Of a DNA stretch of 24,487 nucleotides, positions 15,724 through 24,460 are shown one piece after another. A model generated the notes under the pieces. The model was not told the origin of the DNA and searched no databases. It saw only the letters and a program-made list of their open reading frames with translations. The translations under genes and the position numbers were made by a program. Source of the stretch: Porphyromonadaceae bacterium UBA7048 (GTDB taxonomy: Bacteria; Bacteroidota; Bacteroidia; Bacteroidales; Muribaculaceae); the NCBI GenBank assembly GCA_002493945.1, contig DLAL01000072.1, positions 1 through 24,487 on the forward strand, written 5' to 3'. The first letter of the stretch is position 1. Each line of letters opens with the position of its first letter.

Positions 15724-18084
15724 CAGAGGGGCGACTGCGGTCACTTCGCTGCCAAACGGCGCGACGGCTTCCGTTATGGCCGGGAGGTCGGCGTCATTCT
15801 GCAGCAGACCGATGAATGACAGAATGAATTCGATTCGGTCCACCGAATCGGACGCACCTTTCTGCGGTATAGAGACTTGATACACCAAAACATCGTCGCG
15901 ATAGATGTCTACCGTCGATTCGGCCACATCAAGCTGATATGCGCCTACCGACAGGAACGCTCCCCAATTACCGAGAGATGTGCCGGGGACGCGCTTGCTC
16001 AGTACATAGTTATACGGATTCCACGTGCGCTCATTGCCCTGAAGACGTCCTGAGGCATTACACATTATATACGAATAGTTCAGGCCGGGCAGCACACGGT
16101 AGACTCCCTGCGATACGTCCCTCATCTCAGGATATACTGACAGATAATATAGCCAGTCAAACTGCCCGGCGATTCTTGCACGGGACGCATACGCGCTCAC
16201 GCACTGACCGAGCGTAGCCGCGGTGAAATCCACGTCAAGCAGAGCCTTGACAAGCACAGGCGCGGTGTCCTTGTTGATATTCTGCATCAGGTAGTCACGC
16301 CACCACCCTTCCGAGCGGCCGCCGTACATCCGGCGCTCCTTGTCCTTTCGGGAATAATCGCCGTAGGTAAGCAGCGCAGCCTCTACTTCATCAAGGTTGC
16401 AGCCCAGACAGAAAACATCCCGGAACTTCGAAAGCACGGCTGCCTGAGGCGGCATCATCTGCGACAGATTGCCGCGGAGCATGGAGTGGTTCTCGACTTC
16501 GGGCACGAGGACGGCAAGGGTGCTGTCAGCCACCATCTCCTTAGACTTGTCCATCTCCTGGTCCTTCTGCGGCCGGGCAAATTCGTCCTTACGGGTCAGG
16601 ACGGCCTTGATTCCCGAGCGGACAAGAATCTCCACGCTGCGCAGGGTAAGCCTCAGAGGTATGTGGCTCAGGTTGTCATCATCATGAAGATATGAATTAG
16701 CGATGAGGTTGCGCAGCATACGCAGGCGGTCTTTGAAGACATCCGCCGGAATTTCGGCCCCGGCATGTCTGTCGGCTATCCACACAGCGAAGGCATAGCC
16801 CAGCACACGCTGCTGCAGGGTGGGAGCACCCATGAACAGTCCGAATATGTCCGTCGTATTGCAGGCAACGCCATTCATGTTCACATTCACGCGGTAACCG
16901 GTGCCGCTCTCACCCTCCCTGGCATAGCGCGACTGCTCGCTCTCCGTGGTCAGGAAACGCGAGAAGAAGTCCTTCAAACGCCCATCAGCACCTCTCTCCT
17001 TATAAAGACTGTCGAGCACCGCCGCAAGTATTCGCACTACATGAGGACGCCCTTTGAGAACCTTCTTGGCCAGACTGATGTCAGACATCGCCGCAGCCTG
17101 ACCGCTGTGCGAGAATATTCCGGTCCTGACGCCATACAGCGTCAGGAAGTTGCGCAGAAACGCGAGCATCTTGTCGTCCAGTCCGTTGTCGCTGTAGATT
17201 TTCGCCTGCGGACGATTTTCAGGACGCTTGCAGACGAAGTCCACCCCGGGCTGACGGTATGCCCAGAAGAGGTTGGTCCACGTGGTGTCGATGCTCAAAG
17301 CGAAGGATCCGTGGACATATCCGCGTTCCTTCGACAGTATGCCCTCGACCTCGGCCTTGAAGTTCTCGAAGTCGGTCAGATGCTTACCGCGCGAGTTCAT
17401 CTTGATGTACAGTGCGTCGGACGACTTCAGGTCGTCAAGCGAAAGAACCCAGAACTTGATTTTCGTCGTAAGACTGTTCCACAGACGCCTGAAGTATGCC
17501 TCGTCGGTGCGGTTGCCGCAGCGGGTCTGAATGGCCCCGAGCATGACCATCATGCTTTTGATAGTCGGGTCGTTCTGCCACGAGCCGTTATACCACTGCT
17601 GGTCCTCAATATACCCTGTAATATCACCGAAATTCGAGGCATCTGTCATGCACAGCTTCTCGCAGAAGAGCCGACTGCTGTCGCGTGTCTCGTAGCTGAA
17701 ATTGCAGCGTACGCTTCCGTCCTTCCTGCGTTGCAGCAGAAACGACAGGTCCTCGCCTGCACGTTTTCCGATGTAGACATGCAGAAGGAAGAATGTGGTC
17801 AGACGCTGCTGGCCGTCCACGGGATAGAACTCACGGACATCTTCGGGGAACTTCCCGTAGACGAAATCATATATATGCTCCGGAGCGCTGCTGTCCTCAA
17901 GTATGGTGAATATATTGTCAAGGAACTTGTCCCGCAGCTCTTCCTTGTCATCACGTCCCTGGGCATAATCGCGCTGCAACTGAGGAATGACGATGCGTGT
18001 CGGATTCTTGCGGCCTTCCTTTTCGATAAGTTCGCGGAGGGTCATGATTTCGCCAGCCGTGCCGCCTGCGGTCATATCATTCAT
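15631..18084 (-). CDS. DUF262 (GmrS-like) protein without recognisable nuclease domain
   Basis: An 817-residue protein (from ATG 18084) starting with a DUF262 domain, the ParB/Srx-like NTPase-type fold found in GmrSD and SspE restriction proteins. Visible motifs are IPQLQRDYAQGR (33-44), VDGQQRLTTFFLL (about 89-101) and KMNSRGKHLTDFENFKAEV (228-246), the family's conserved helix. The remaining 550 residues are not recognised; I found no EHIxPQ-type HNH motif. The start is ambiguous: ATG 18111 gives a 35-base overlap with the upstream gene, ATG 18084 an 8-base overlap (ATGAATGA), and ATG 18075 none. All fit translational coupling. The last 31 codons run antisense into feoB and encode a low-complexity tail rich in Gly, Asp and Val. 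It probably acts with the upstream DUF262-DUF1524 protein in defence against foreign DNA; that function is inferred from family and pairing. Confidence 0.8.
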   Translation of the reverse strand: MNDMTAGGTAGEIMTLRELIEKEGRKNPTRIVIPQLQRDYAQGRDDKEELRDKFLDNIFTILEDSSAPEHIYDFVYGKFPEDVREFYPVDGQQRLTTFFLLHVYIGKRAGEDLSFLLQRRKDGSVRCNFSYETRDSSRLFCEKLCMTDASNFGDITGYIEDQQWYNGSWQNDPTIKSMMVMLGAIQTRCGNRTDEAYFRRLWNSLTTKIKFWVLSLDDLKSSDALYIKMNSRGKHLTDFENFKAEVEGILSKERGYVHGSFALSIDTTWTNLFWAYRQPGVDFVCKRPENRPQAKIYSDNGLDDKMLAFLRNFLTLYGVRTGIFSHSGQAAAMSDISLAKKVLKGRPHVVRILAAVLDSLYKERGADGRLKDFFSRFLTTESEQSRYAREGESGTGYRVNVNMNGVACNTTDIFGLFMGAPTLQQRVLGYAFAVWIADRHAGAEIPADVFKDRLRMLRNLIANSYLHDDDNLSHIPLRLTLRSVEILVRSGIKAVLTRKDEFARPQKDQEMDKSKEMVADSTLAVLVPEVENHSMLRGNLSQMMPPQAAVLSKFRDVFCLGCNLDEVEAALLTYGDYSRKDKERRMYGGRSEGWWRDYLMQNINKDTAPVLVKALLDVDFTAATLGQCVSAYASRARIAGQFDWLYYLSVYPEMRDVSQGVYRVLPGLNYSYIMCNASGRLQGNERTWNPYNYVLSKRVPGTSLGNWGAFLSVGAYQLDVAESTVDIYRDDVLVYQVSIPQKGASDSVDRIEFILSFIGLLQNDADLPAITEAVAPFGSEVTAVAPLSEQHGDAVGGEGQQPGDQSVVDDAEGGVVP

Positions 18085-20074
18085 GGTCGTCGTTGTCAGA
18101 AGATTCAACATTAGTTTTCTCGGGGTTGTCCGATGCCGGAAGATAAGGCTTCAGACGGTTCCATATGTCATAGCGGTAGGCCGTCCGGTCCTTTTCGCCC
18201 CAGTAATATACGTGGTCTACATCGCACGAGTACTTCCGCACGGAGCCGTCGGTGCGGACGAACTCGTCGGATATAGACTTGAGAAACACTCTCTCCGTGC
18301 CGAGCGGCACAAAGTCGCGGCTGACGTATTCGCTGACTATCACGCGCTTGACATCGAAAGTAGAGTTGTTCAGCCGCGAGTTGCTGTCACGCGAAAGAAG
18401 CGCCATGTTCGTCAGTTCATCCTTATACTCTCCGCTTGTCCGAGGGTCGGACGCGGCAGTAAGAGCCGAAAAGGACTTGACGATTTCGTCGAACCGGTCG
18501 CCGTCAGGAGCCACGGCAAATCCTGACATACAGACATCGAGCGCATCCCACTCCGCTATCATAACGCTGTCGCCGCTGCGGTCTATGTTCAGGAATTTGC
18601 GTATTCGCCTGAGCGAGTCCAGATGGTCGGCCACCCACTCTTTCCACTTGTCGGCATGCGTGAGGCGCTCGGAGTGCTGGGCATGTATGTGCTCGAGACT
18701 CCATCCGCCCGACACGCTGTTGTGCGACCAGAATGGATAGCGGATGCCGTATCGGGCGTTCAGCTCGTCATATATCATCACATTGTAGAGTGTCAGCAGC
18801 GATATGATCTTCGGGTTGTGCGGACGTCCTGATTTCTTGCTGTATTCCTCGCTGTCGGGGTCGTCGTAGCTGAGGTTCCATATACTGCTCACGCCATCCC
18901 ATACGAGCGACTCGCGCACACGCCTGTCTATCTCGGTCCTCACCTCACTCTTCGACTTCTCGGGAGCGCCGTCGGGATAAGCGTAAGTAAATATGCTTCT
19001 CAGAGCGCTTCCCGTACGGTCGGTAGCCACCAGATAGCCTATGCGGTGATAGTACCACGAGTCATTGTACCAGTCCCTGAGCCGGAGGTACTTCAGGTAT
19101 ATGTCGTCCCACAGCTCCTTGCCTTTCAGCCGCGGCAGAGCGCCGCCGTCATGACCGGGCGCCGACTTGTCCATGAAGTACTGGAACGTATAGAACTCAT
19201 CGCGGTTGCCGGCAGGCTTACCGGCGAAAAGGTCGAAAATGAAATCGATTCTCGGTTCGGACGGCGCGGACGTGGTCAGGAAACTGTAGAACCGCCGGTC
19301 CGAGAGTTCGCGCTCCACAGAGTCCCACTGGTTCACCACTATGCTGCGGCCATAATCATCGATATCCTGATGCTGGTCGCTAAGGAGCATGGCCTTGACA
19401 AGCTCGGAGTTGGTAAGGGGAATTTTGCCGACATTGAGCTGCGTGAACTTCTCCCAGCTCTCCACGGTCTCATTCAGCTCATACCATATGATTTTCACAT
19501 CGTTAAGCAGCGTCAGGCCCAGACGCGTAAGGTCTTCATCGTGTTCGCCGATCCAGTCTTTTGCCTCCTGGCAGGCATGCCACATATAGAGAAAATCGGG
19601 ATATTCCACCGCGATGTCGGTCAGTTTTCGCATCTCACCGCCCCAAAGAGCCTCCTCGAGATGGACTTTGGCAAGGAAATCTGCACTGTCGGGACGGGTG
19701 GCGTATGTTATGCTGTATCCGACGGAAAAATCGAGACCGGCAAGCTGCTTGCGGTCAGGATGTTCAGCTTTGAAGACATCAAGCGCCCGCAGCACTATCA
19801 GGATGGTAGTGAGTCGCTGCTGTCCGTCTATCAGGTCGTAGTCATAAAGCATACGGTCATCAGAACCGTCCTGACAGACAGACGCCACAACAATAGGCTG
19901 CAGATAGTACGGATCGCCGGATTTATTGTCCTCCGTATGCTCCAGAAGGTCATCCAGCAACTGGCGCACATGACGGCGCTCCCAGCGATATCCGCGCTGA
20001 TAGGACGGAATACGGAAACGACCGGTCAGACCAGACACACTGCGTATCTCGAGTTTCGACAGATGGCTTGCCAT
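18077..20074 (-). CDS. DUF262-DUF1524 (GmrSD-like) putative type IV restriction enzyme
   Basis: A 665-residue two-domain protein. The N-terminal DUF262 domain shows IPSYQRGYRW (22-31), DLIDGQQRLTTILIVLRAL (80-98) and FTQLNVGKIPLTNSELVKAMLL (210-231). The C-terminal region shows a DUF1524/HNH-like signature: SLEHIHAQHSE (459-469), then NMALLSRDSNSRLNN and FDVKR (556-577), matching the usual GNLxLLxxxxNsxlsn...KR block. In known relatives (GmrSD, SspE, BrxU) the DUF262 part uses nucleotide to sense modified DNA and DUF1524 cuts it. The motif reads EHIHAQ where many members have EHIxPQ, a small deviation. It is the first gene of a two-gene operon with another DUF262 protein, overlapping by a few bases. 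No methylase, dnd/ssp or BREX gene is nearby. Target and activity are inferred. A TATATTTG box lies 31 bases upstream of its ATG. Confidence 0.85.
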   Translation of the reverse strand: MASHLSKLEIRSVSGLTGRFRIPSYQRGYRWERRHVRQLLDDLLEHTEDNKSGDPYYLQPIVVASVCQDGSDDRMLYDYDLIDGQQRLTTILIVLRALDVFKAEHPDRKQLAGLDFSVGYSITYATRPDSADFLAKVHLEEALWGGEMRKLTDIAVEYPDFLYMWHACQEAKDWIGEHDEDLTRLGLTLLNDVKIIWYELNETVESWEKFTQLNVGKIPLTNSELVKAMLLSDQHQDIDDYGRSIVVNQWDSVERELSDRRFYSFLTTSAPSEPRIDFIFDLFAGKPAGNRDEFYTFQYFMDKSAPGHDGGALPRLKGKELWDDIYLKYLRLRDWYNDSWYYHRIGYLVATDRTGSALRSIFTYAYPDGAPEKSKSEVRTEIDRRVRESLVWDGVSSIWNLSYDDPDSEEYSKKSGRPHNPKIISLLTLYNVMIYDELNARYGIRYPFWSHNSVSGGWSLEHIHAQHSERLTHADKWKEWVADHLDSLRRIRKFLNIDRSGDSVMIAEWDALDVCMSGFAVAPDGDRFDEIVKSFSALTAASDPRTSGEYKDELTNMALLSRDSNSRLNNSTFDVKRVIVSEYVSRDFVPLGTERVFLKSISDEFVRTDGSVRKYSCDVDHVYYWGEKDRTAYRYDIWNRLKPYLPASDNPEKTNVESSDNDDHE

Positions 20075-20104
20075 AGATTTTCAATGTATTCGGGTTTACT
20101 CCGA

Positions 20105-20112
20105 CAAATATA
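20105..20112 (-). promoter_or_regulatory. Probable -7 box for the DUF262 operon
   Basis: TATATTTG on the minus strand matches TAnnTTTG, 31 bases upstream of ATG 20074. No TTG occurs at 19-21 bases further upstream, so promoter strength is uncertain. Confidence 0.5.
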
Positions 20113-20236
20113 GTACATATCCGCCGATTCGCGGCACTCGCCAACAGTTTTTTCGACGACCGGTACCATCAGGCATCAAATACCGCAGTCACATTCATTT
20201 TTCCGTTCAAATTAATAATCGTTTAAATATTTTTTG

Positions 20237-20244
20237 TAACTTTG
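20237..20244 (+). promoter_or_regulatory. Probable -7 box for the tricorn-like peptidase
   Basis: TAACTTTG on the plus strand, 45 bases before ATG 20290, matches the -7 consensus. The -33 TTG is not present at normal spacing. The box overlaps an in-frame TTG at 20242, which argues against that TTG as the translation start. Confidence 0.6.
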
Positions 20245-20289
20245 CAATTGAATACACTCTGCTTATACACAACAGTTCAGCCAATTGCA

Positions 20290-23200
20290 ATGAAGAAAAC
20301 AATCGCAGCATCGCTCCTGACCATAGCACTGTCGGCCTCGGCAGCCACCACAACCCCTCTGTGGATGCGCTACGCACGCATTTCGCCCGACGGAAAGCAT
20401 ATAGCCTTCACATATAAAGGCGACATATTCACTGTCCCCGCGGCAGGCGGAACGGCCACGCGCATCACGTCGCAGGACTCCTACGAGACCACTCCCGTAT
20501 GGAGCCCCGACAGCAAGACGCTCGCATTCGCCTCTGACCGCTACGGCAACTTCGACATCTTCACCGTCGACGCCACCCGACCGGGACAGTGGACCAGACT
20601 GACCTACAACTCGGCCAAGGAAATGCCCGAGGCATTCTCTCCCGACGGCAAGGCAGTCCTCTTCTCCGCATCGATTCAGGACCCTGCGGCAAGCGCGCTC
20701 TTCCCCTCCGGCCGCATGACCGAGCTGTACTCCGTGCCCGTCAGCGGCGGAGCGCCCGTGCAGATACTCGGCACTCCGGCCAATGCCCTGTCGTGGGCGC
20801 CAGACGGCAAGAGTTTCCTCTATCAGGACGTCAAGGGATTCGAAAATACATGGCGCAAGCACCACACGTCGTCAGTCACCCGCGACATCGTGCGCTATAC
20901 ACCTGCTACGGGCACGCACACTCCCGTAGTGACCAATCCGGGCGAAGACCTCGACCCCATTGATGCAGGCGAGACCATATACTTCCTGAGCGAACGCGCT
21001 CCGCAGAAATCACTCAACGTATATTCCGCTCCGGCAGCTCATCCCGAGCAGGCCAAGGCCCTCACCAACTTCAAAAAGCACCCCGTGCGCTTCCTCAGCC
21101 GCGCGACCGACGGCACTCTCTCATTCACCTACGACGGCGAGCTCTACACGCTCGTCCCCGGCGGCAAGCCCTCGAAAGTGGCGGTTACAATCGACGCCGA
21201 CTTCCCCGACGAGAAGCGTTCGCTCACCGCATCGCGCGGTGCCCGTGAAGGCCAGCCTTCGCCCGACGGCAAGCAGATAGCATTCACCTACCGAGGCGAC
21301 GTGTACGTCACCTCCGTAGAATACGGCACCACCAAGCAGATATCCGACACGCCCGAGGCCGAGCGTCATCCCGTATGGGCAGACGACTCCACGCTGTACT
21401 ATACGACCGAGCGCGAAGGACGTGCCAACATCTACCGCGCTACCTTCGACAAGTCGGCCGACGAGCCAGACTTCGCACGCGCCACCGTCATCCGCGAGGA
21501 ACCCGTCTTCAAGGCCGACAGCCATGAGCGCATCATGCCTGACGTATCGCCCGACGGCAAGCAACTGGCGTTCATCCTCGACCGCAACAAGCTCGCCGTG
21601 ATGGACCTCAAGTCCAAGAACGTACGCCAGCTCACCGACGGCTCGACATACCGCTCACGCTCGGGCGGCTTCACTTACACGTGGTCGCCGGACTCACGGT
21701 GGATAGCCCTCGAGATTGTCGACCGCAAGCATGACCCCTACACCGACGTGGCCATCCTTAACGTAGCCGACGGCTCGATCACCAACATAACCAACAGCGG
21801 CTACTTCGACGCATCGCCCAAATGGATTATGGACGGCAACGCCATAGCATTCGAGTCGGAACGCTACGGCATGCGCAACCACGCATCGTGGGGCTCGATG
21901 ACCGACATATTCTTCGTATTCCTCAATCAGGACGCCTACGACCGCTTCACCCTCTCCAAGGAAGAACGCGAGATACTCGACAAGAAGACCGAGGAGCAGA
22001 AGAAAACCGAAAAAGCAGCCGACAAGGACAGCAAGGATAAGGACAAGAAAAAAGACGGCAAAGACAGCGAGCCCATCAAAGTCGAACTCGCCGGAATATC
22101 CGACCGCCAGGTACGCATCACGCCGATGTCTACCGAACTTATCGACGCCATAGTCGACGCCGACGGCAAGAGCCTCTACTTCCTCTCGTCGGCCGACGGA
22201 GGCGACGCATTCGCATGGGAATACAAGCTCGACGACCAGAGCCTCTCCATGCTCGACCGCCTCTCCGACCCGGGCCGTTTCGCCGCCACTCCCGACGGCA
22301 AGAACATCTTCCTCGTCGGCTCGTCGTTCCGCAAGTTCCCCAAAGGCAAGTCGGTCAGCTTCCGCGCGGAGAAACTCCTCGACCCTGCCGCCGAACGCGC
22401 CTACATGCTCGACTACGTGGAGCGTGAGGAAGGCGAACGCTTCTACGTCAAGGACATGCACGGCATCGACTGGAAGAGCATGTGCGCGGACTACCGCAAA
22501 TTCCTGCCGCACATCGCCAACAACTATGACTTCTCCGAAATGCTCAGCGAGCTCCTCGGCGAGCTCAACGTCAGCCACACCGGCAGCGGCTACCGCGCCT
22601 CCTCGTCGGCACAGGCACCCGAACACACCGCCGCACTCGGCGCGCTCTACGACCTGACGTACACCGGAAAAGGCGTTAAAATAGCCGAAATCCTCGAGGA
22701 CGGTCCGCTCGCGCGCGTCCGCCCCGCCCTGCAGCCCGGCACCATCATCGAAAGCATCAACGGTCAGGAAATCACCACCGAGAATCCTATCGACCGTCTC
22801 CTGACCAACACCGCACGCAAGCGCACACGCATCACCGTGAAGGATACCGACGGAAAACGTCATGACCTCGTCGTCCGCCCCATATCGTCGCAGGGCGGAC
22901 TCATGTACGACCGCTGGGTGAAGCAGCGCGCGCACGACGTCGACAGCCTCTCGCACGGACGTCTCGGCTACGTGCACCTCTCGGCCATGGACGATGACTC
23001 GTTCCGCAAGGCATACTCCGACATGCTCGGCAAGTACAACGACCGCGAAGGCATAGTCATCGACATACGCTGGAACGGCGGCGGCCGTCTCCACGAAGAC
23101 ATCGAGGTGCTCCTCAGCGGCAAGAAATACTTCACTCAGGAGATTCGCGGCGACGAAACCTGCGACATGCCCTCGCGCCGCTGGAACAAACCCTCCATAA

Positions 23201-23520
23201 TGCTCATGAGCGAAGCCTGCTACTCCAACGCCCACGGCACCCCCTGGGTCTACAAGCACCGCGACCTCGGACGCCTCGTAGGCATGCCCGTGCCCGGCAC
23301 CATGACATCGGTCAACTGGGTCACACTTCAGGATCCCTCGCTCTACTTCGGCATTCCCGTGGTAGGCTACAGGCTCGCCGACGGCTCGTTCCTTGAGAAC
23401 AAGCAGCTTGAGCCCGACGTACGCGTGGCCAACGACCCTGCCGTCATAGTCACCGGCATCGACCAGCAGCTCCGCGAGGCCGTCGAGCAGCTTCTCCGAG
23501 AGATTGACTCAGCGAAATAG
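20290..23520 (+). CDS. Tricorn-like S41 family peptidase
   Basis: A 1076-residue exported serine peptidase related to archaeal tricorn protease, common in Bacteroidetes. Residues 1-19 form a signal peptide (MKKTIAASLLTIALSASAA). Two TolB/WD40-like propellers follow, with repeated SPDGKxIAFTYxGDVY units (for example ISPDGKHIAFTYKGDIF near the start and PSPDGKQIAFTYRGDVYV around residue 320). A Lys/Asp/Glu-rich linker (about 556-597) leads to further beta structure, a PDZ domain (about 785-865, GVKIAEILEDGPLARV) and the S41 core. By alignment with tricorn, His896 in GYVHLSAM and Ser979 in CYSNAHGTPW are the likely catalytic pair, and the Glu of NKQLEPDVRV the later acid. The residue after the nucleophile is Asn where tricorn has Asp. 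The in-frame TTG at 20242 lies inside the -7 box, so ATG 20290 is preferred. The kinase-like gene follows after 27 bases. Confidence 0.93.
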   Translation: MKKTIAASLLTIALSASAATTTPLWMRYARISPDGKHIAFTYKGDIFTVPAAGGTATRITSQDSYETTPVWSPDSKTLAFASDRYGNFDIFTVDATRPGQWTRLTYNSAKEMPEAFSPDGKAVLFSASIQDPAASALFPSGRMTELYSVPVSGGAPVQILGTPANALSWAPDGKSFLYQDVKGFENTWRKHHTSSVTRDIVRYTPATGTHTPVVTNPGEDLDPIDAGETIYFLSERAPQKSLNVYSAPAAHPEQAKALTNFKKHPVRFLSRATDGTLSFTYDGELYTLVPGGKPSKVAVTIDADFPDEKRSLTASRGAREGQPSPDGKQIAFTYRGDVYVTSVEYGTTKQISDTPEAERHPVWADDSTLYYTTEREGRANIYRATFDKSADEPDFARATVIREEPVFKADSHERIMPDVSPDGKQLAFILDRNKLAVMDLKSKNVRQLTDGSTYRSRSGGFTYTWSPDSRWIALEIVDRKHDPYTDVAILNVADGSITNITNSGYFDASPKWIMDGNAIAFESERYGMRNHASWGSMTDIFFVFLNQDAYDRFTLSKEEREILDKKTEEQKKTEKAADKDSKDKDKKKDGKDSEPIKVELAGISDRQVRITPMSTELIDAIVDADGKSLYFLSSADGGDAFAWEYKLDDQSLSMLDRLSDPGRFAATPDGKNIFLVGSSFRKFPKGKSVSFRAEKLLDPAAERAYMLDYVEREEGERFYVKDMHGIDWKSMCADYRKFLPHIANNYDFSEMLSELLGELNVSHTGSGYRASSSAQAPEHTAALGALYDLTYTGKGVKIAEILEDGPLARVRPALQPGTIIESINGQEITTENPIDRLLTNTARKRTRITVKDTDGKRHDLVVRPISSQGGLMYDRWVKQRAHDVDSLSHGRLGYVHLSAMDDDSFRKAYSDMLGKYNDREGIVIDIRWNGGGRLHEDIEVLLSGKKYFTQEIRGDETCDMPSRRWNKPSIMLMSEACYSNAHGTPWVYKHRDLGRLVGMPVPGTMTSVNWVTLQDPSLYFGIPVVGYRLADGSFLENKQLEPDVRVANDPAVIVTGIDQQLREAVEQLLREIDSAK

Positions 23521-23547
23521 TCCAACCCATTTCAGACCTTGAAAGCA

Positions 23548-24387
23548 ATGAAAATCATAGCCGAAAGCAGCAGCACACGCACCGACTGGACGCTCGTCGA
23601 CGGCGACGAGATAGTCGAACACGCATATACCACAGGTCTTAACCCCTACTTCCAGTCGCGCCGTGAGATATCGCACAGCATACGGCTCGAACTGCCCGAA
23701 CCATTCTTCAAGCGCCGCTGGGAGCACATCTTCTTCTACGGAGCCGGATGTGCCAACAGCGAGAAGTGCAAGGTCATGGAGATGTCGCTCGTAGCACAGT
23801 TCAAGACCCCCGTATCTGTATACAGCGACCTTCTCGGCGCCGCCCGCGGACTGCTCGTCCGCGAGCCGGGTCTGGCGTGCATCCTCGGCACAGGCTCCAA
23901 CTCCTGCCTCTACAACGGCTGCGAGATTGTCCGCAACGTTCCGCCTCTGGGCTACATCCTCGGCGACGAAGGCTCGGGAGCATACATGGGCCGCAAAATG
24001 ATTGCCGACATGCTCAAGGGCATAGCCCCGCGCGAACTCACAGAGACATTCTTCGAGAAGTTCGCCGTTACGCCGAACATGCTGCTCGACAACGTCTACA
24101 CCAACAGTCTGCCGGCGCGCACACTGTCGTCATATTCAGCGTTCCTACGCGACCACCTCGACAAACCCTACTGCTATCAGCTCGTATACCGCTCGTTCAT
24201 AGACTTCTTCGAGCGCAACATAGCAGCCTACGGCACCGTCTCCACCCCGTTGGCATGCGTCGGCTCCATAGGCGTCTCCTTCAAGCCCATCCTCCTGAAA
24301 GCCGCCAATGACTTCGGAGTCCAGATAGCCAAAATAGAGCGCTCCTCGATGCCCGGCCTTATAAAATTCCACGCCTCCGAAAAATAA
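23548..24387 (+). CDS. BadF/BadG/BcrA-family ATPase, N-acetylglucosamine kinase-like
   Basis: A 279-residue member of the ASKHA sugar-kinase/ATPase superfamily, of the type annotated in Bacteroidetes as N-acetylglucosamine kinase. Motifs visible are the N-terminal phosphate-1 loop MKIIAESSSTRTDW, the phosphate-2 loop ILGTGSNSCLYNG, LGYILGDEGSGAYMGRK (sugar-binding segment of this branch) and the adenosine motif CVGSIGVSF. The usual first acidic residue of phosphate-1 (Asp in ADSGSTKTDW-type sequences) is Glu6 here. Length fits the family. An upstream TTG at 23539 would add three residues, but ATG 23548 is the natural start. It lies 27 bases after the peptidase stop, so the two are probably cotranscribed. 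Substrate is not proven: amino sugars, including peptidoglycan-derived ones, are the likeliest. Confidence 0.87.
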   Translation: MKIIAESSSTRTDWTLVDGDEIVEHAYTTGLNPYFQSRREISHSIRLELPEPFFKRRWEHIFFYGAGCANSEKCKVMEMSLVAQFKTPVSVYSDLLGAARGLLVREPGLACILGTGSNSCLYNGCEIVRNVPPLGYILGDEGSGAYMGRKMIADMLKGIAPRELTETFFEKFAVTPNMLLDNVYTNSLPARTLSSYSAFLRDHLDKPYCYQLVYRSFIDFFERNIAAYGTVSTPLACVGSIGVSFKPILLKAANDFGVQIAKIERSSMPGLIKFHASEK

Positions 24388-24409
24388 TTTGAAAAAAATC
24401 GCCAAAACA

Positions 24410-24442
24410 TTGCGCATATTCCAAAATTAATTCTTAACTTTG
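24410..24442 (+). promoter_or_regulatory. Promoter of the tRNA-Leu gene
   Basis: TTG (24410-24412), a 22-base spacer and TAACTTTG (24435-24442) fit the Bacteroidetes promoter with a slightly long spacer. The tRNA starts 18 bases after the -7 box. Confidence 0.7.
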
Positions 24443-24460
24443 CAGCGCAAAAGCAAAGAA

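Noticed and set aside
16765..18114. 449-codon plus-strand open frame over the DUF262 gene
   Set aside because: It is a shadow frame without motifs; the minus-strand frame carries the DUF262 signatures.
20075..20289. Small RNA or small gene in the 215-base divergent gap
   Set aside because: Apart from the two -7 boxes I see no stable hairpin and no open frame with coding character.
21694..23259. 521-codon open frame on the minus strand inside the peptidase gene
   Set aside because: It is antisense to a well-supported gene; its Val/Gly/Ala/His-rich product shows no family motif and reflects high G+C codon bias in the real frame.
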